A stretch of DNA of 51,581 bases, from the NCBI GenBank assembly GCA_023512375.1, contig JAILZS010000016.1, positions 1 through 51,581 of the forward strand, in the 5' to 3' direction. Positions 32,070 to 49,367 of this stretch are shown here, in pieces. The stretch's first letter is position 1. Each line of letters opens with the position of its first letter. The notes below the pieces were generated by a model. That model was not told the origin of the DNA. It was given only the letters and a program-made list of their open reading frames with translations, and made no database searches. This DNA comes from Bacillota bacterium (GTDB lineage: Bacteria > Bacillota > Sulfobacillia > JAJZYS01 > JAILZS01). The position numbers and the translations under genes are program-made.

Positions 32070-32777
32070 ATGGCCGGGCGTCGGGGCAAGCGGTACCAGG
32101 AGGCGCTGAAGAAGATCGAGCCAGGGCGGACGTACGAGGTGGCGGAGGCGTGCGCCCTCGTCAAGGAGACGGCCGTGGCCCGGTTCGACGAGACCGTCGA
32201 GCTGGCGGTGCGCCTGGGCGTCGACCCGCGGCACGCGGATCAGATGGTGCGCGGCGCCGTCGCCTTGCCGCATGGTACGGGCAAGGCGGTGCGGGTGGTG
32301 GCGTTCGCCAAGGGCGAGCGGGCGCGCGAGGCAGAGGCGGCGGGCGCCGACGTGGTGGGCGACGAGGAGCTCGTGGCGCGGATCCAGGGCGGCTGGCTGG
32401 ACTTCGACGTGGCGGTGGCCACGCCGGACATGATGGGCGCTGTGGGTCGCCTGGGTAAGATCCTCGGCCCCCGCGGCCTCATGCCCAACCCGAAGAGCGG
32501 CACGGTGACGATGGAGATCGGCACGGCCGTGCGCGAGATCAAGGCGGGCAAGATCGAGTTCCGCACCGAGAAGGCCGGCATCGTGCATGTGCCCGTGGGG
32601 AGGGTGTCGTTCCCGGCCGAGCACCTGGCGGAGAACGTGTACGCGGTGCTCGACGCGCTGGTGAGGGCCAAGCCGGCGGCGGCGAAGGGTACGTATGTGC
32701 GCAGCGTGACCCTGTCCACGACGATGGGTCCGGGGATCCCGGTGTCGACCCGCAGCGCCGTGGAGCGGGCGGTCTAA
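32070..32777 (+). CDS. rplA: 50S ribosomal protein L1
   Basis: The 235-residue L1 forms the mobile stalk at the ribosomal E site and usually represses its own operon. The signature [17 protein letters not shown] is near residue 130; the N-terminus ([17 protein letters not shown]) and C-terminus ([11 protein letters not shown]) are typical. In most Bacillota rplJ follows; here two unrelated genes intervene. Confidence 0.98.
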   Translation: MAGRRGKRYQEALKKIEPGRTYEVAEACALVKETAVARFDETVELAVRLGVDPRHADQMVRGAVALPHGTGKAVRVVAFAKGERAREAEAAGADVVGDEELVARIQGGWLDFDVAVATPDMMGAVGRLGKILGPRGLMPNPKSGTVTMEIGTAVREIKAGKIEFRTEKAGIVHVPVGRVSFPAEHLAENVYAVLDALVRAKPAAAKGTYVRSVTLSTTMGPGIPVSTRSAVERAV

Positions 32778-32864
32778 GGGGAGGGCGCGCTGGGCGCCGT
32801 CACGGCGCGTCGGGGGGAGGAGGCGGCGAAGGCGGAAGCGGCAGCGCCCGGGGCGCCCCGCGCC

Positions 32865-33464
32865 TTGGCCGGGACGGGTGCGGCGGAGCAAGTCGTGCGC
32901 CGCTCCCGCTTTTTGGCCCATGCCGCCCCGGTGGAGGATGACGGCGGCGCTTTGCGGGCGTTCGTGGCGGCGGTGCGCGCCGCCCACCGCGACGCCCGCC
33001 ACGTCGTCTACGCCTGGCGGGGCGCGGACGGCCGCAGTCGCACGGCGGACGACGGCGAACCGAGAGGGACGGGCGGCAGGCGCTGCCTCGAGGCCCTTGA
33101 ACGCGCCGGGGCGGTGGGCGCAGCGGTGGCCGTAGCCCGAGTCTTCGGCGGCACCTTACTGGGGGTGGGCGGCCTGGGAAGGGCGTACTTCGACGCCGCT
33201 GCCGCCGCCGTGGCGGCGGCGGGCCTGAGACCGCTCGTGCGCGTGCGGCGCGTGACCGTCACCTGCGACTTCGCCGACGAGGCCTCCGTCGCGCGCGCCC
33301 TGGGCGGCGCGGGCGTGGTGTGGGCGCGCACCTACGCCGCCGGCGGCGTGGAACTGGCCGGCGAGGTGGAGGATGCGGCGGTGGCCGCGCTCGCCGCCGC
33401 GGTGGCGGCTGCGAGCGGCGGGCGGGCGCATCTCAGGACGATGGGCGAGGCCCGGTGGCGGTAG
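32865..33464 (+). CDS. YigZ/IMPACT-family protein
   Basis: The 199-residue protein has the YigZ (UPF0029) N-terminal domain: VVRRSRFLAHAAPVEDDGGA and the signature DDGEPRGTGGRR near residue 65, then GGTLLGVGGLGRAYFDAA. A C-terminal ferredoxin-like part follows. The family is related to eukaryotic IMPACT; its bacterial role is unclear, possibly in translation control. The start is uncertain: TTG 32865 has no ribosome-binding site, and CTG 32790 behind GGGGAGGG would add 25 residues. It is inserted between rplA and uppP/rplJ. Confidence 0.83.
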   Translation: MAGTGAAEQVVRRSRFLAHAAPVEDDGGALRAFVAAVRAAHRDARHVVYAWRGADGRSRTADDGEPRGTGGRRCLEALERAGAVGAAVAVARVFGGTLLGVGGLGRAYFDAAAAAVAAAGLRPLVRVRRVTVTCDFADEASVARALGGAGVVWARTYAAGGVELAGEVEDAAVAALAAAVAAASGGRAHLRTMGEARWR

Positions 33465-33495
33465 GGGCCAGGGCGGCACCGAGAGGGGGATCGGC

Positions 33496-34332
33496 ATGAC
33501 GCCGTGGATCGTGGCCGTGGTGGCGGGCCTCGTACAGGGCGTGGTGGAGTGGCTGCCGGTGAGCTCGAAGACGATGATCACCCTTGCGTTCGCTGCCGGC
33601 GGCTATCGGCTGGAGACGGGGTACGTGATGGGCCTTCTCGCCAACTTCGGCTCCTTCTTCGCCGCCCTCTGGTACTTCCGCCGCGACGTCGCCGCCGCCG
33701 TGAGCGCGCTGGCGCACCCCTTCTCGGCCGACCGGGCGAGCCGCCTGCTCCGCTACCTGGTGTTGGCCACGCTGGCAACGGGCGCGGTGGGACTGCCCGT
33801 GTACGCGGGCGTCACGACCGCCTTCACTCGCACCACCGGGGCGTACGCCATGGTGGGCATCGGCCTCCTGCTGTTGGTGACGGGGGCCGTCGGCCGCGTG
33901 CGCGAGCGCCTGGCGGCGGCGGCGCCGACGGCGGCGGAGGGGGATGTCCCCGGTCCCTGGGCCTCGCTCCTGGTCGGCGCCTTCCAGGGCCTGGCCGCCC
34001 TGCCCGGCATCAGCCGCAGCGCCGTCACCGTGACGCCGCTCCTCTGGCTGGGCCAACCGGCGGCGCAGGCCCTGCGCTTGTCGTTCCTCCTCGACGTGCC
34101 TGCCCTTCTCGCGGCGGGCGCGGTCCCCCTCGTCCTGGGGCACCGCGGCCTGAGCGCCGTGGCGGCCGTGGGCATCGGACCCACCTTGGCCATGGTGGCG
34201 GTATCGGCGGTGACGAGCCTGGTGGTGATCGGCGCCGTGCTGGGGGTGGCGGCGCGCCTGCGGTCCTCCGTCATCGCCGCCGCCATCGGGGTGATCACGA
34301 TCGCGGCGGGGCTGGTCGCGTACCTGCACTGA
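33496..34332 (+). CDS. Undecaprenyl-diphosphatase-like (UppP/BacA) membrane protein with divergent active site
   Basis: The 278-residue polytopic protein has the BacA layout: an N-terminal re-entrant motif LVQGVVEWLPVSSKTMITLA and a C-terminal ALPGISRSAVTVTPLLWLG with the conserved Arg. BacA/UppP recycles undecaprenyl diphosphate for cell-wall synthesis. By comparison with E. coli BacA (VEGLTEFLPVSSTGH), the first Glu is Gln and the catalytic His after PVSS is replaced (KTM), while the second Glu and the Ser pair are kept. It may be a variant phosphatase or have another lipid-related role. GAGAGGGGG precedes the ATG. Set between ribosomal protein genes. Confidence 0.83.
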   Translation: MTPWIVAVVAGLVQGVVEWLPVSSKTMITLAFAAGGYRLETGYVMGLLANFGSFFAALWYFRRDVAAAVSALAHPFSADRASRLLRYLVLATLATGAVGLPVYAGVTTAFTRTTGAYAMVGIGLLLLVTGAVGRVRERLAAAAPTAAEGDVPGPWASLLVGAFQGLAALPGISRSAVTVTPLLWLGQPAAQALRLSFLLDVPALLAAGAVPLVLGHRGLSAVAAVGIGPTLAMVAVSAVTSLVVIGAVLGVAARLRSSVIAAAIGVITIAAGLVAYLH

Positions 34333-34364
34333 ACGGTGGCGAAGGCGGCGTTCGATCTGGAAGG

Positions 34365-34393
34365 TTGCGCCGGGGTTCGCGATCTGCTACCAT
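34365..34393 (+). promoter_or_regulatory. Promoter of rplJL
   Basis: TTGCGC (34365-34370), a 17-base spacer and TACCAT (34388-34393) lie just upstream of the L10 leader. They give rplJL its own promoter, independent of the yigZ-uppP insertion. Confidence 0.65.
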
Positions 34394-34399
34394 GGCGCC

Positions 34400-34512
34400 C
34401 GACGCCATAGACCGTGGGTGGGGCACGGCCCGTAAATCCCACCGAGGCAGCTCGGGTACCCCCCGTCGCCGCGCGGCGGGGGCTCTTCGTGCGGGCGTCC
34501 GAGGGGGGGGAG
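34400..34512 (+). promoter_or_regulatory. Ribosomal protein L10 leader
   Basis: The segment contains the conserved core of the L10 leader: CCATAGACCGTGGGTG (from 34405), TAAATCCCACCGAGG (34433-34447), where GTGGG can pair with CCCAC, and GCTCTTCGTGCGGGC (34482-34496) after a GC-rich stem. L10(L12)4 binds this leader to repress its own synthesis. Folding was judged by eye. Confidence 0.8.
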
Positions 34513-34517
34513 AGCGT

Positions 34518-35048
34518 TTGCCGACGGCGGCGAAGGTGGAGACGGTGGCTCAGCTCCAACAGCGCCTTGAGCGTGCCCAGAGCGCCGTGCTGGCGGAGTT
34601 CACAGCCCTGTCCGTGGCGGAGATGACCGCGCTGAGGCGCAAGGTGGCGGAGGCCGGCGGCGAGGTCAAGGTGGTGAAGAACACCCTCTTCGGCTTGGCG
34701 GCACGGGCGGCCGGCGTGGAAGGGTTGGAGGCGTCGCTCGCGGGGCCGACCGTGGTGGTGTTCGCCTACGATGACCCGGTGGCGCCGGTGCGGGCGGCGA
34801 ACGAGTTCGCCCAAGAGCATCGCGAGCAGTGGCGCGTGAAGGCCGGGCTGTTGGCCGGGCGGGCCATCGACGCGGGCGAGGTCGAGGCGCTGGCGCGCCT
34901 GCCGGGCCGAGAGCAGCTCCTAGCACAGCTGGCCGGGCTGTTGGCGGCCCCGGCGACGCGGCTTGTGCGCACGTTGGCCGAACCCGTGGCCCAGGTGGCG
35001 CGCGTCTTGGCGGCGATCGAGGAGGCGCGGCGGGGCGAGGCCGCCTGA
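34518..35048 (+). CDS. rplJ: 50S ribosomal protein L10
   Basis: The 176-residue L10 is the base of the L7/L12 stalk. It has [35 protein letters not shown] and a C-terminal helix ([20 protein letters not shown]) for binding L12 dimers. The start is TTG behind GGGGGGGAG. It follows the L10 leader and precedes rplL by 83 bases. Confidence 0.96.
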   Translation: MPTAAKVETVAQLQQRLERAQSAVLAEFTALSVAEMTALRRKVAEAGGEVKVVKNTLFGLAARAAGVEGLEASLAGPTVVVFAYDDPVAPVRAANEFAQEHREQWRVKAGLLAGRAIDAGEVEALARLPGREQLLAQLAGLLAAPATRLVRTLAEPVAQVARVLAAIEEARRGEAA

Positions 35049-35131
35049 CGCCGGGCGCCGGGGCGTTCGGCCCAAGCGAGGACGACGGTGCCGGAACGGG
35101 AGGACGCAAGCCGGGAGACGGAGGTGCGACG

Positions 35132-35521
35132 GTGGCGAGCAAGGTGGAGGAGGTCCTCGAGGCCATCAAGGGGATGAACGTCCTGGAGCTGAGCCAGCTC
35201 GTGAAGGCGTTCGAGGACACGTTCGGAGTGAGCGCGGCGGCACCGGTGGCGGTGGCGGCGGCGCCGGCGGCGGCCGCGGCGGCGGCCGCGGCCCCCCAGG
35301 CGGAGGAGCAGACGGAGTTCGACGTCATCCTGGCCGCCGTGGGCGACAAGAAGATCCAGGTCATCAAGGTGGTGCGCGAGCTCACGGGCCTCGGCCTCAA
35401 GGAGGCGAAGGACCTGGTGGAGGCGGCGCCCAAGCCGGTGAAGGAGAAGGTGTCCAAGGCCGACGCGGAGAATATGAAGGCCAAGTTGGAGGAGGCCGGC
35501 GCCACCGTCGAGGTGAAGTAG
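35132..35521 (+). CDS. rplL: 50S ribosomal protein L7/L12
   Basis: The 129-residue protein has an N-terminal dimerisation helix pair ([20 protein letters not shown]), an Ala-rich hinge ([15 protein letters not shown]) and the C-terminal factor-binding domain ([20 protein letters not shown]). It recruits EF-G and EF-Tu. GTG 35132 follows GGAGGT at a good distance. Confidence 0.98.
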   Translation: MASKVEEVLEAIKGMNVLELSQLVKAFEDTFGVSAAAPVAVAAAPAAAAAAAAAPQAEEQTEFDVILAAVGDKKIQVIKVVRELTGLGLKEAKDLVEAAPKPVKEKVSKADAENMKAKLEEAGATVEVK

Positions 35522-35534
35522 CGCCGACCGGAGG

Positions 35535-35570
35535 GCCCGGGAGAGGGGGGACGCCCCCCGCTCCTCGGGC
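35535..35570 (+). terminator. Terminator/attenuator hairpin between rplL and rpoB
   Basis: GCCCG-GGAG-A-GGGGGG-ACG-CCCCCC-G-CTCC-T-CGGGC forms a very stable stem with one mismatch and one bulge, followed by TTCCTTG. It probably reduces read-through from the abundant rplL message into rpoB, the usual arrangement at this junction. Confidence 0.72.
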
Positions 35571-35574
35571 TTCC

Positions 35575-35603
35575 TTGACGTTCTACCCGTTGTGTGGTAC
35601 TGT
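35575..35603 (+). promoter_or_regulatory. rpoB promoter
   Basis: TTGACG (35575-35580), a 17-base spacer and TACTGT (35598-35603; extended by TGG before it) follow directly after the hairpin. rpoBC can therefore be transcribed separately from rplJL. Confidence 0.72.
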
Positions 35604-35681
35604 ACCGTTCTGCCATCTGCGGGGGGTCGTCCGTGTCCCGGGCGGCCGGTGCGCCGTGGGAAGGATCAGGGAGGGATAGGA

Positions 35682-39317
<3,636 letters not shown>

Positions 39318-39339
39318 GGGGGTCACGGCCACGCTGGAC

Positions 39340-42816
<3,477 letters not shown>

Positions 42817-42836
42817 CGGCAGTAAAGTGAGGGAGC

Positions 42837-43130
42837 GTGTGTCGCACGGACGCGGAGCTGCATGAGGCGCTGCGTACGCCCGGACGCCGTGCCGTGGGCG
42901 TGCGCGAAGCGCGCAAGCATTTGGAACGCGGCCATGTCGAGCGCGTGATCGTCGCGCAGGACGCCGAGCCGTCCATCACCGAGGATCTCGTGCGCGAGGC
43001 GGCCGCTCGCGGTGTGGCGGTGGAGTACGCGCCATCCATGCTTGAGCTTGGGCGGGCCTGCGGCATCCAGGTGGGAGCCGCGGCGGCTGCTCTGTTGCGG
43101 GTCGGCGGCGCGGAGGAGAGCGGATCCTGA
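42837..43130 (+). CDS. L7Ae/L30e/S12e-family K-turn-binding protein (YbxF-like)
   Basis: The 97-residue protein matches the Bacillota L7Ae-like protein encoded between rpoC and rpsL: GVREARKHLERGHVERVIVA, QDAEPSITEDLV, and SMLELGRACGIQVGAAAAAL. Related proteins bind kink-turn RNA and associate with ribosomes without being essential. The GTG start has GAGGGAG very close by (about one base), so the exact start is uncertain. This placement is a Bacillota hallmark. Confidence 0.92.
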   Translation: MCRTDAELHEALRTPGRRAVGVREARKHLERGHVERVIVAQDAEPSITEDLVREAAARGVAVEYAPSMLELGRACGIQVGAAAAALLRVGGAEESGS

Positions 43131-43148
43131 GCGGGAGGTAGCGAAGGC

Positions 43149-43529
43149 ATGCCCACGATCAACCAGCTCGTGCGCCGGCCGCGTCGGCAGGCGCAGCGCA
43201 AGTCCGCGGCCCCCGCCCTGGGCGGGGCGCCGCAGCGGCGGGGTGTGTGCACCCAGGTGCGCACCCAGACGCCGAAGAAGCCCAACTCGGCCCTGCGCAA
43301 GGTGGCGCGCGTGCGCCTAACCAACGGCCAGGAGGTCACCGTGTACATCCCAGGCATCGGCCACAACCTGCAGGAGCACTCCGTGGTCCTGGTGCGCGGC
43401 GGGCGCGTGAAGGATCTCCCGGGCGTGCGCTACCACATCATCCGTGGCGCCCTGGATGCCGCCGGCGTGGCCAAGCGTATGCAGGGGCGGTCGAAGTACG
43501 GGGCCAAGAGGCCCAGCGGCAAGAAGTAG
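43149..43529 (+). CDS. rpsL: 30S ribosomal protein S12
   Basis: The 126-residue S12 starts [20 protein letters not shown] and has [20 protein letters not shown], containing the lysine linked to streptomycin sensitivity in wild-type form, and [19 protein letters not shown]. It sits at the decoding centre. GGGAGGTAG precedes the ATG. Confidence 0.98.
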   Translation: MPTINQLVRRPRRQAQRKSAAPALGGAPQRRGVCTQVRTQTPKKPNSALRKVARVRLTNGQEVTVYIPGIGHNLQEHSVVLVRGGRVKDLPGVRYHIIRGALDAAGVAKRMQGRSKYGAKRPSGKK

Positions 43530-43543
43530 CGGGAGGTAGGGTC

Positions 43544-44014
43544 ATGCCGAGGAAGGGGTACGTGCCCCGCCGCCACATCGAGCCGGACCCGGTCTATCAG
43601 AGCGAGCTCGTGGCGCGCACGGTGAACAAGGTCATGTACGACGGCAAGAAGGCGCTGGCCCAGCGGATCGTGTACAAGGCCTTCGACATCGTGCAGGAGC
43701 GCACGGGCCAGAACCCGCTCGAGACGTTCGAGACGGCGGTCCGCAACGTCATGCCCGTTCTCGAGGTGAAGCCGCACCGGGTGGGCGGAAGCACCTACCA
43801 GGTGCCGTTCGAGGTGCGGCCCGAGCGGCGTCTGTCGCTCGCCCTGCGCTGGCTTGTGCAGTACGCCCGCGCCCGCCACGAGCGCGGCATGCCCGAGCGC
43901 CTGGCCGGCGAGATCCTCGACGCGGCCCAAAACCAGGGCGGCGCCGTCCGGCGCAAGGAAGAGGTCCATCGCATGGCGGAGGCCAACCGACCCTTCGCCC
44001 ATTACCGCTGGTAG
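43544..44014 (+). CDS. rpsG: 30S ribosomal protein S7
   Basis: The 156-residue S7 organises the 3' major domain of 16S rRNA. It starts [20 protein letters not shown] and contains [19 protein letters not shown] and [30 protein letters not shown] lies upstream. Standard order rpsL-rpsG-fusA-tuf. Confidence 0.98.
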   Translation: MPRKGYVPRRHIEPDPVYQSELVARTVNKVMYDGKKALAQRIVYKAFDIVQERTGQNPLETFETAVRNVMPVLEVKPHRVGGSTYQVPFEVRPERRLSLALRWLVQYARARHERGMPERLAGEILDAAQNQGGAVRRKEEVHRMAEANRPFAHYRW

Positions 44015-44040
44015 GCGCGACCGGGAAGGAGGGGAGCGGG

Positions 44041-46116
44041 TTGGCTCGCACGGTTCCGCTGGAACGCGTCCGCAACATCGGCATCATGGCCCACATCGAC
44101 GCCGGCAAGACGACCACCACCGAGCGCATCCTCTTCTACACCGGGCGCGTGCACCGGATGGGCGAGGTGCACGAGGGCAGCGCCACCATGGACTGGATGG
44201 TGCAGGAGCAGGAGCGCGGCATCACCATCACCTCCGCTGCCACTACCTGCCGGTGGCGGGATCACAAGATCAACATCATCGACACGCCCGGGCACGTGGA
44301 CTTCACCGTGGAGGTGGAGCGCTCCCTGCGCGTGCTGGACGGCGCGGTCGCCGTGTTCGACGCCAAGGGCGGCGTTGAGCCGCAGTCGGAGACGGTGTGG
44401 CGCCAGGCCGACAAGTACCGGGTGCCGCGGATCTGCTACGTGAACAAGATGGACATCGTGGGGGCGGAGTTCTTCCGCTGCGTGGACGAGATCCGCGACC
44501 GCCTGGGGGCGGTGCCCGTGCCGGTCCAGATCCCCATCGGGTCGGAGGACGCCTTCCGGGGCGTCGTCGACTTGTTGCGGATGAAGGCCATCGTGTACGT
44601 GGACGACCTGGGCACCCAGTCGGAGGTCACCGACATCCCCCCGGAGCTGGAGGCCGACGCCCGCACCTGGCGAGAGCGGCTGGTGGAGGCGGCGGCCGAG
44701 CTCGACGACGCCGTGATGGAGAAGTGGATGGAGGGGACGGAGCTCGATCCGGAAGAGATCCGGCGCGCCATCCGCAAGGGGACGGTCGCCGACCGCATCA
44801 CCCCCGTCCTGTGCGGCAGCTCCTACCGCAACAAGGGGGTGCAGCCCCTGCTGGACGCGGTGGTGGACTACCTCCCGTCGCCCCTGGACCTTCCGCCCGT
44901 GGCCGGCGTCACGCCGGACGGCGAGGAGGCCACCCGGGTGCCGGAGGATGACGGCCCCCTCGCGGCCCTGGCCTTCAAAATCGCCACCGACCCTTACGTC
45001 GGCAAGCTGTGCTTCATCCGCGTCTACTCCGGTACCCTCACGGCCGGCTCCTACGTCTACAACGCCACCAAGGGCCGGCGCGAGCGCATCGGCCGGGTGC
45101 TCCAGATGCACGCCAACCACCGCGAGGACATCTCCGAGGTGCTGGCGGGCGACATCGCCGCCGCCGTGGGCCTGAAGGACACGACGACGGGCGACACCCT
45201 CTGCAGCGAGGACCGGCCGATCGTGCTCGAGTCCATCGAGTTCCCCGAGCCGGTGATCTCGGTCGCCATCGAGCCCAAGACGAAGGCCGACCAGGAGAAG
45301 ATGAGCATCTCCCTCGGAAAGCTCGCCGAGGAGGACCCCACGTTCCGCATGCACACCGACCCCGAGACGGCCCAGACGATCATCTCCGGCATGGGCGAGC
45401 TGCACCTCGAGGTGATCGTCGACCGCCTGCTGCGGGAGTTCAAGGTGCAGGCCAACGTCGGGCGTCCGCAGGTGGCCTACAAGGAGACCCTGCGCAAGCC
45501 CGCCAAGGCCGAGGGCAAGTACATCCGGCAGACGGGCGGCCACGGCCAGTACGGTCACTGCATCATCGAGGTGGAGCCGCGCGAGCGCGGCAACGGCATC
45601 ACGTTCGAGTCGAAGATCGTAGGCGGCGTCATACCGCGCGAGTTCTGGGGTGCGGTGGAGGCCGGGGTGCGCGAAGCGGCGGAGACCGGGGTCGTGGCCG
45701 GCTACCCCACGCTCGACGTCCACGTCACCCTGGTGGACGGCTCCTACCACGATGTCGACTCGTCCGAGATGGCGTTCAAGATCGCGGGCTCGATGGCGTT
45801 CAAGGAGGCGGCCCGCAAGGCCGACCCGGTGCTTCTCGAGCCGATCATGAAGGTCGAGGTCGTCGTGCCCGAGGACTACATGGGCGACGTGATCGGCGAC
45901 CTCAACGCCCGCCGGGGCCGGGTGGAGGGCATGGACCGGCGCGGCAACAACCAGGTGATCCGGGCCATGGTGCCGCTGGGCGAGATGTTCGGCTACGCCA
46001 CCGACCTGCGCTCGCGCACCCAGGGGCGGGGCACGTACACGATGCAGTTCGCAACGTACGAAGAGGTGCCCCGCAACGTGGCCGAGAGCGTGATCAAGGC
46101 CCGCGCCGCCCGCTAG
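44041..46116 (+). CDS. fusA: Elongation factor G
   Basis: The 691-residue translocase GTPase has G1 [15 protein letters not shown], the switch region [36 protein letters not shown] and NKMDIVG. Domain IV and C-terminal signatures also fit ([15 protein letters not shown]). The start is TTG with GGGAAGGAGGGG upstream. It is the only EF-G in the window and resembles the housekeeping form. Confidence 0.97.
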   Translation: MARTVPLERVRNIGIMAHIDAGKTTTTERILFYTGRVHRMGEVHEGSATMDWMVQEQERGITITSAATTCRWRDHKINIIDTPGHVDFTVEVERSLRVLDGAVAVFDAKGGVEPQSETVWRQADKYRVPRICYVNKMDIVGAEFFRCVDEIRDRLGAVPVPVQIPIGSEDAFRGVVDLLRMKAIVYVDDLGTQSEVTDIPPELEADARTWRERLVEAAAELDDAVMEKWMEGTELDPEEIRRAIRKGTVADRITPVLCGSSYRNKGVQPLLDAVVDYLPSPLDLPPVAGVTPDGEEATRVPEDDGPLAALAFKIATDPYVGKLCFIRVYSGTLTAGSYVYNATKGRRERIGRVLQMHANHREDISEVLAGDIAAAVGLKDTTTGDTLCSEDRPIVLESIEFPEPVISVAIEPKTKADQEKMSISLGKLAEEDPTFRMHTDPETAQTIISGMGELHLEVIVDRLLREFKVQANVGRPQVAYKETLRKPAKAEGKYIRQTGGHGQYGHCIIEVEPRERGNGITFESKIVGGVIPREFWGAVEAGVREAAETGVVAGYPTLDVHVTLVDGSYHDVDSSEMAFKIAGSMAFKEAARKADPVLLEPIMKVEVVVPEDYMGDVIGDLNARRGRVEGMDRRGNNQVIRAMVPLGEMFGYATDLRSRTQGRGTYTMQFATYEEVPRNVAESVIKARAAR

Positions 46117-46122
46117 GTCCGA

Positions 46123-46141
46123 GGCCGCCCCGAGGGCGGCC
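46123..46141 (+). terminator. GC hairpin after fusA
   Basis: GGCCGCCC-CGA-GGGCGGCC is a perfect 8-bp stem with a 3-base loop, seven bases after the fusA stop in the 114-base gap before tuf. There is no T-run, so it may be an mRNA-processing or 3'-stabilising hairpin rather than a terminator. Confidence 0.5.
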
Positions 46142-46230
46142 GCGGCGGACGGCGCGTCCCGCGCACACCCGCCTCCGGGGTGGCGCCCCAATCCAGGACC
46201 CCCAGGGCCCGACGGGAGGATGGAAGCGAG

Positions 46231-47433
<1,203 letters not shown>

Positions 47434-47461
47434 CCGGGCGGCTGGGAGGAGGGGGAGACCG

Positions 47462-47770
47462 GTGCCCAACCAGCAGATCCGCATCCGCCTCAAGGGGTTC
47501 GACCACCGCCTGTTGGACCAGAGCGCCAGCCGCATCGTGGAGACGGCGCGCCGCACCGGGGCCGAGGTGTCGGGGCCGTTGCCGCTTCCGACGGAGCGGA
47601 GCGTGTTCACCATCCTCACGGCCCCCAACGGCGAGAAGGACATCCGCGAGCAGTTCGAGATGCGGACCCACAAGCGGCTGATCGACATCGTGGAGCCCAC
47701 GGGGCGGACGATGGACGCGCTCATGAAGCTGGACCTGCCGGCTGGCGTGGACATCGAGATCAAGCTCTGA
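47462..47770 (+). CDS. rpsJ: 30S ribosomal protein S10
   Basis: The 102-residue S10 (also the NusE antitermination partner of NusG) shows [35 protein letters not shown] and [23 protein letters not shown] start behind GGAGGAGGGGGAG. First gene of the S10-spc operon. Confidence 0.98.
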   Translation: MPNQQIRIRLKGFDHRLLDQSASRIVETARRTGAEVSGPLPLPTERSVFTILTAPNGEKDIREQFEMRTHKRLIDIVEPTGRTMDALMKLDLPAGVDIEIKL

Positions 47771-47813
47771 GGCGGGCGGGGAACGCAAGCTGTAAGGAAT
47801 CAGGGGGATGGCC

Positions 47814-48467
47814 ATGTCGACCGGAATCCTCGGCCGCAAGGTGGGGATGACCCAGATCTTCGACGAGCGGGGCAGCCTCATGGGCGTCACCGTGATCGAG
47901 GCCGGGTCGTGTCGCGTCCTCCGCGTGCGGACGCTGGAGAAGGACGGCTACCGGGCCGTGCAACTCGGCTACGGCACCCGCCGCCGGCCCATCAAGCCCG
48001 ACAAGGGTCAGGTGCCGGAGGGGGCGCCGGTGCCAGCCTTCGTGCGCGAGGTGCGGCTTCACGCCGACGCCCCGGACCCGGCGGTGGGCGAGGCGGTACC
48101 CGTCACCGTGTTCGGCGTGGGCGACCGCGTCGACGTGACCGGGATCTCCCGCGGCCACGGCTTCCAGGGGGGCGTACGCCGCCACCACTTCGGCCGGGGG
48201 CCCATGGCCCACGGCTCAAAGTACCACCGCGGGCCGGGCTCCCTGAGCGCACGCACCTCCGGCGGTGGCGGACGCGTCCACCCGGGGCGCAAGATGCCCG
48301 GCCACCTGGGCGCCGTGCGCCGCACGGTGCAGGACCTGGAGGTGGTGCGGGTGGACGAGGGGCGAGGCCTCATCCTCGTCAAGGGGTCGGTGCCCGGGGC
48401 ACGGGGCGGCTACGTCATCGTGCGCCCGTCGGTGAAGGCGCGGGCGAAGGGGGGGCGGCGGGCGTGA
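47814..48467 (+). CDS. rplC: 50S ribosomal protein L3
   Basis: The 217-residue L3 binds near the peptidyl transferase centre. Motifs: GILGRKVGMTQIFDERGSLM, GHGFQGGVRRHHFGRGPMAH and the long loop GSLSARTSGGGGRVHPGRKM. ATG 47814 has better spacing from AGGGGG than ATG 47808. It overlaps rplD by four bases. Confidence 0.97.
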   Translation: MSTGILGRKVGMTQIFDERGSLMGVTVIEAGSCRVLRVRTLEKDGYRAVQLGYGTRRRPIKPDKGQVPEGAPVPAFVREVRLHADAPDPAVGEAVPVTVFGVGDRVDVTGISRGHGFQGGVRRHHFGRGPMAHGSKYHRGPGSLSARTSGGGGRVHPGRKMPGHLGAVRRTVQDLEVVRVDEGRGLILVKGSVPGARGGYVIVRPSVKARAKGGRRA

Positions 48468-49081
48468 AGCTTCCCCTGCGGACGATGGCGGGCGAGGACC
48501 GGGGCGAGATCGAGGTCTCCGACCGGGTGTTCGGGGCGGAGGTGAACGAGGCCCTCCTGCACCAGGCGGTGGTCGTGTGGGAGGCCAACCAGCGCCAGGG
48601 CACGCGCTCCACGAAGACCCGCGGTGAGGTGCGCGGGGGCGGCAAGAAGCCGTGGCGCCAGAAGGGGACGGGACGGGCGCGCCAGGGCTCCATCCGGTCG
48701 CCCCTGTGGCGCAAGGGCGGCGTCGTCTTCGGCCCGCGGCCGCGCGACTTCCGCCTCGCCCTGCCCAAGCGCATGCGGCGGGGCGCGGTGGTGAGCGCCT
48801 TGAGCGCCAAGGCGCGCGACGGGGAGATCGTGGTGGTGGACTCGCTGGCGCTCGAGGCGCCGAAGACCCGCGCCATGCGCGCGGCGCTGGAGGCGCTGGG
48901 GGCGCCGCGCGCCTTGGTCGTCACCGCCGACCATGACCCGGTGGTCTACAAGTCGGTGCGAAACCTCCCGGGGTCCTCGGCCCTCGAGGCGCGGCAGGTG
49001 ACGGCGCGCGACCTCCTGGCCCATCCCAGGCTGGTGCTGACGGCGGACTCCGTGCGCGTGCTGGAGGAGGTCTTGGGCTGA
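48464..49081 (+). CDS. rplD: 50S ribosomal protein L4
   Basis: The 205-residue L4 lines the exit tunnel with the loop TRGEVRGGGKKPWRQKGTGR, followed by ARQGSIRSPLWRKGGVVFGP. GTG 48464 overlaps the L3 stop (GTGA). In some bacteria L4 represses the S10 operon; no leader was recognised here. Confidence 0.97.
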   Translation: MKLPLRTMAGEDRGEIEVSDRVFGAEVNEALLHQAVVVWEANQRQGTRSTKTRGEVRGGGKKPWRQKGTGRARQGSIRSPLWRKGGVVFGPRPRDFRLALPKRMRRGAVVSALSAKARDGEIVVVDSLALEAPKTRAMRAALEALGAPRALVVTADHDPVVYKSVRNLPGSSALEARQVTARDLLAHPRLVLTADSVRVLEEVLG

Positions 49082-49365
49082 TGGAGAGCTATCAGATCCT
49101 CCTCCGCCCCGTGGTCACGGAGCACGCCATGGCCATGCAGGCGGAGGGCAAGTACACCTTCCGCGTGCCGTTGCGCGCCACCAAGCCGGAGATCGCGCGC
49201 GCCGTGGAAGAGATGTTCGGCGTTGAGGTACGCCAAGTGCGCACCATGCACATGCACGGCAAGCCGCGCCGGCGCGGCAAGTGGGCGGGGCACACGCAGG
49301 ACTGGAAGAAGGCCATCGTCACCCTCGCCCCCGGCAAGTCGATCCAGTTCTTCGAGGGGGTGTAG
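49081..49365 (+). CDS. rplW: 50S ribosomal protein L23
   Basis: The 94-residue L23 sits at the tunnel exit and docks trigger factor and [23 protein letters not shown] opens it and [20 protein letters not shown] is near the end. The ATG overlaps the L4 stop by one base. Confidence 0.97.
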   Translation: MESYQILLRPVVTEHAMAMQAEGKYTFRVPLRATKPEIARAVEEMFGVEVRQVRTMHMHGKPRRRGKWAGHTQDWKKAIVTLAPGKSIQFFEGV

Positions 49366-49367
49366 GC

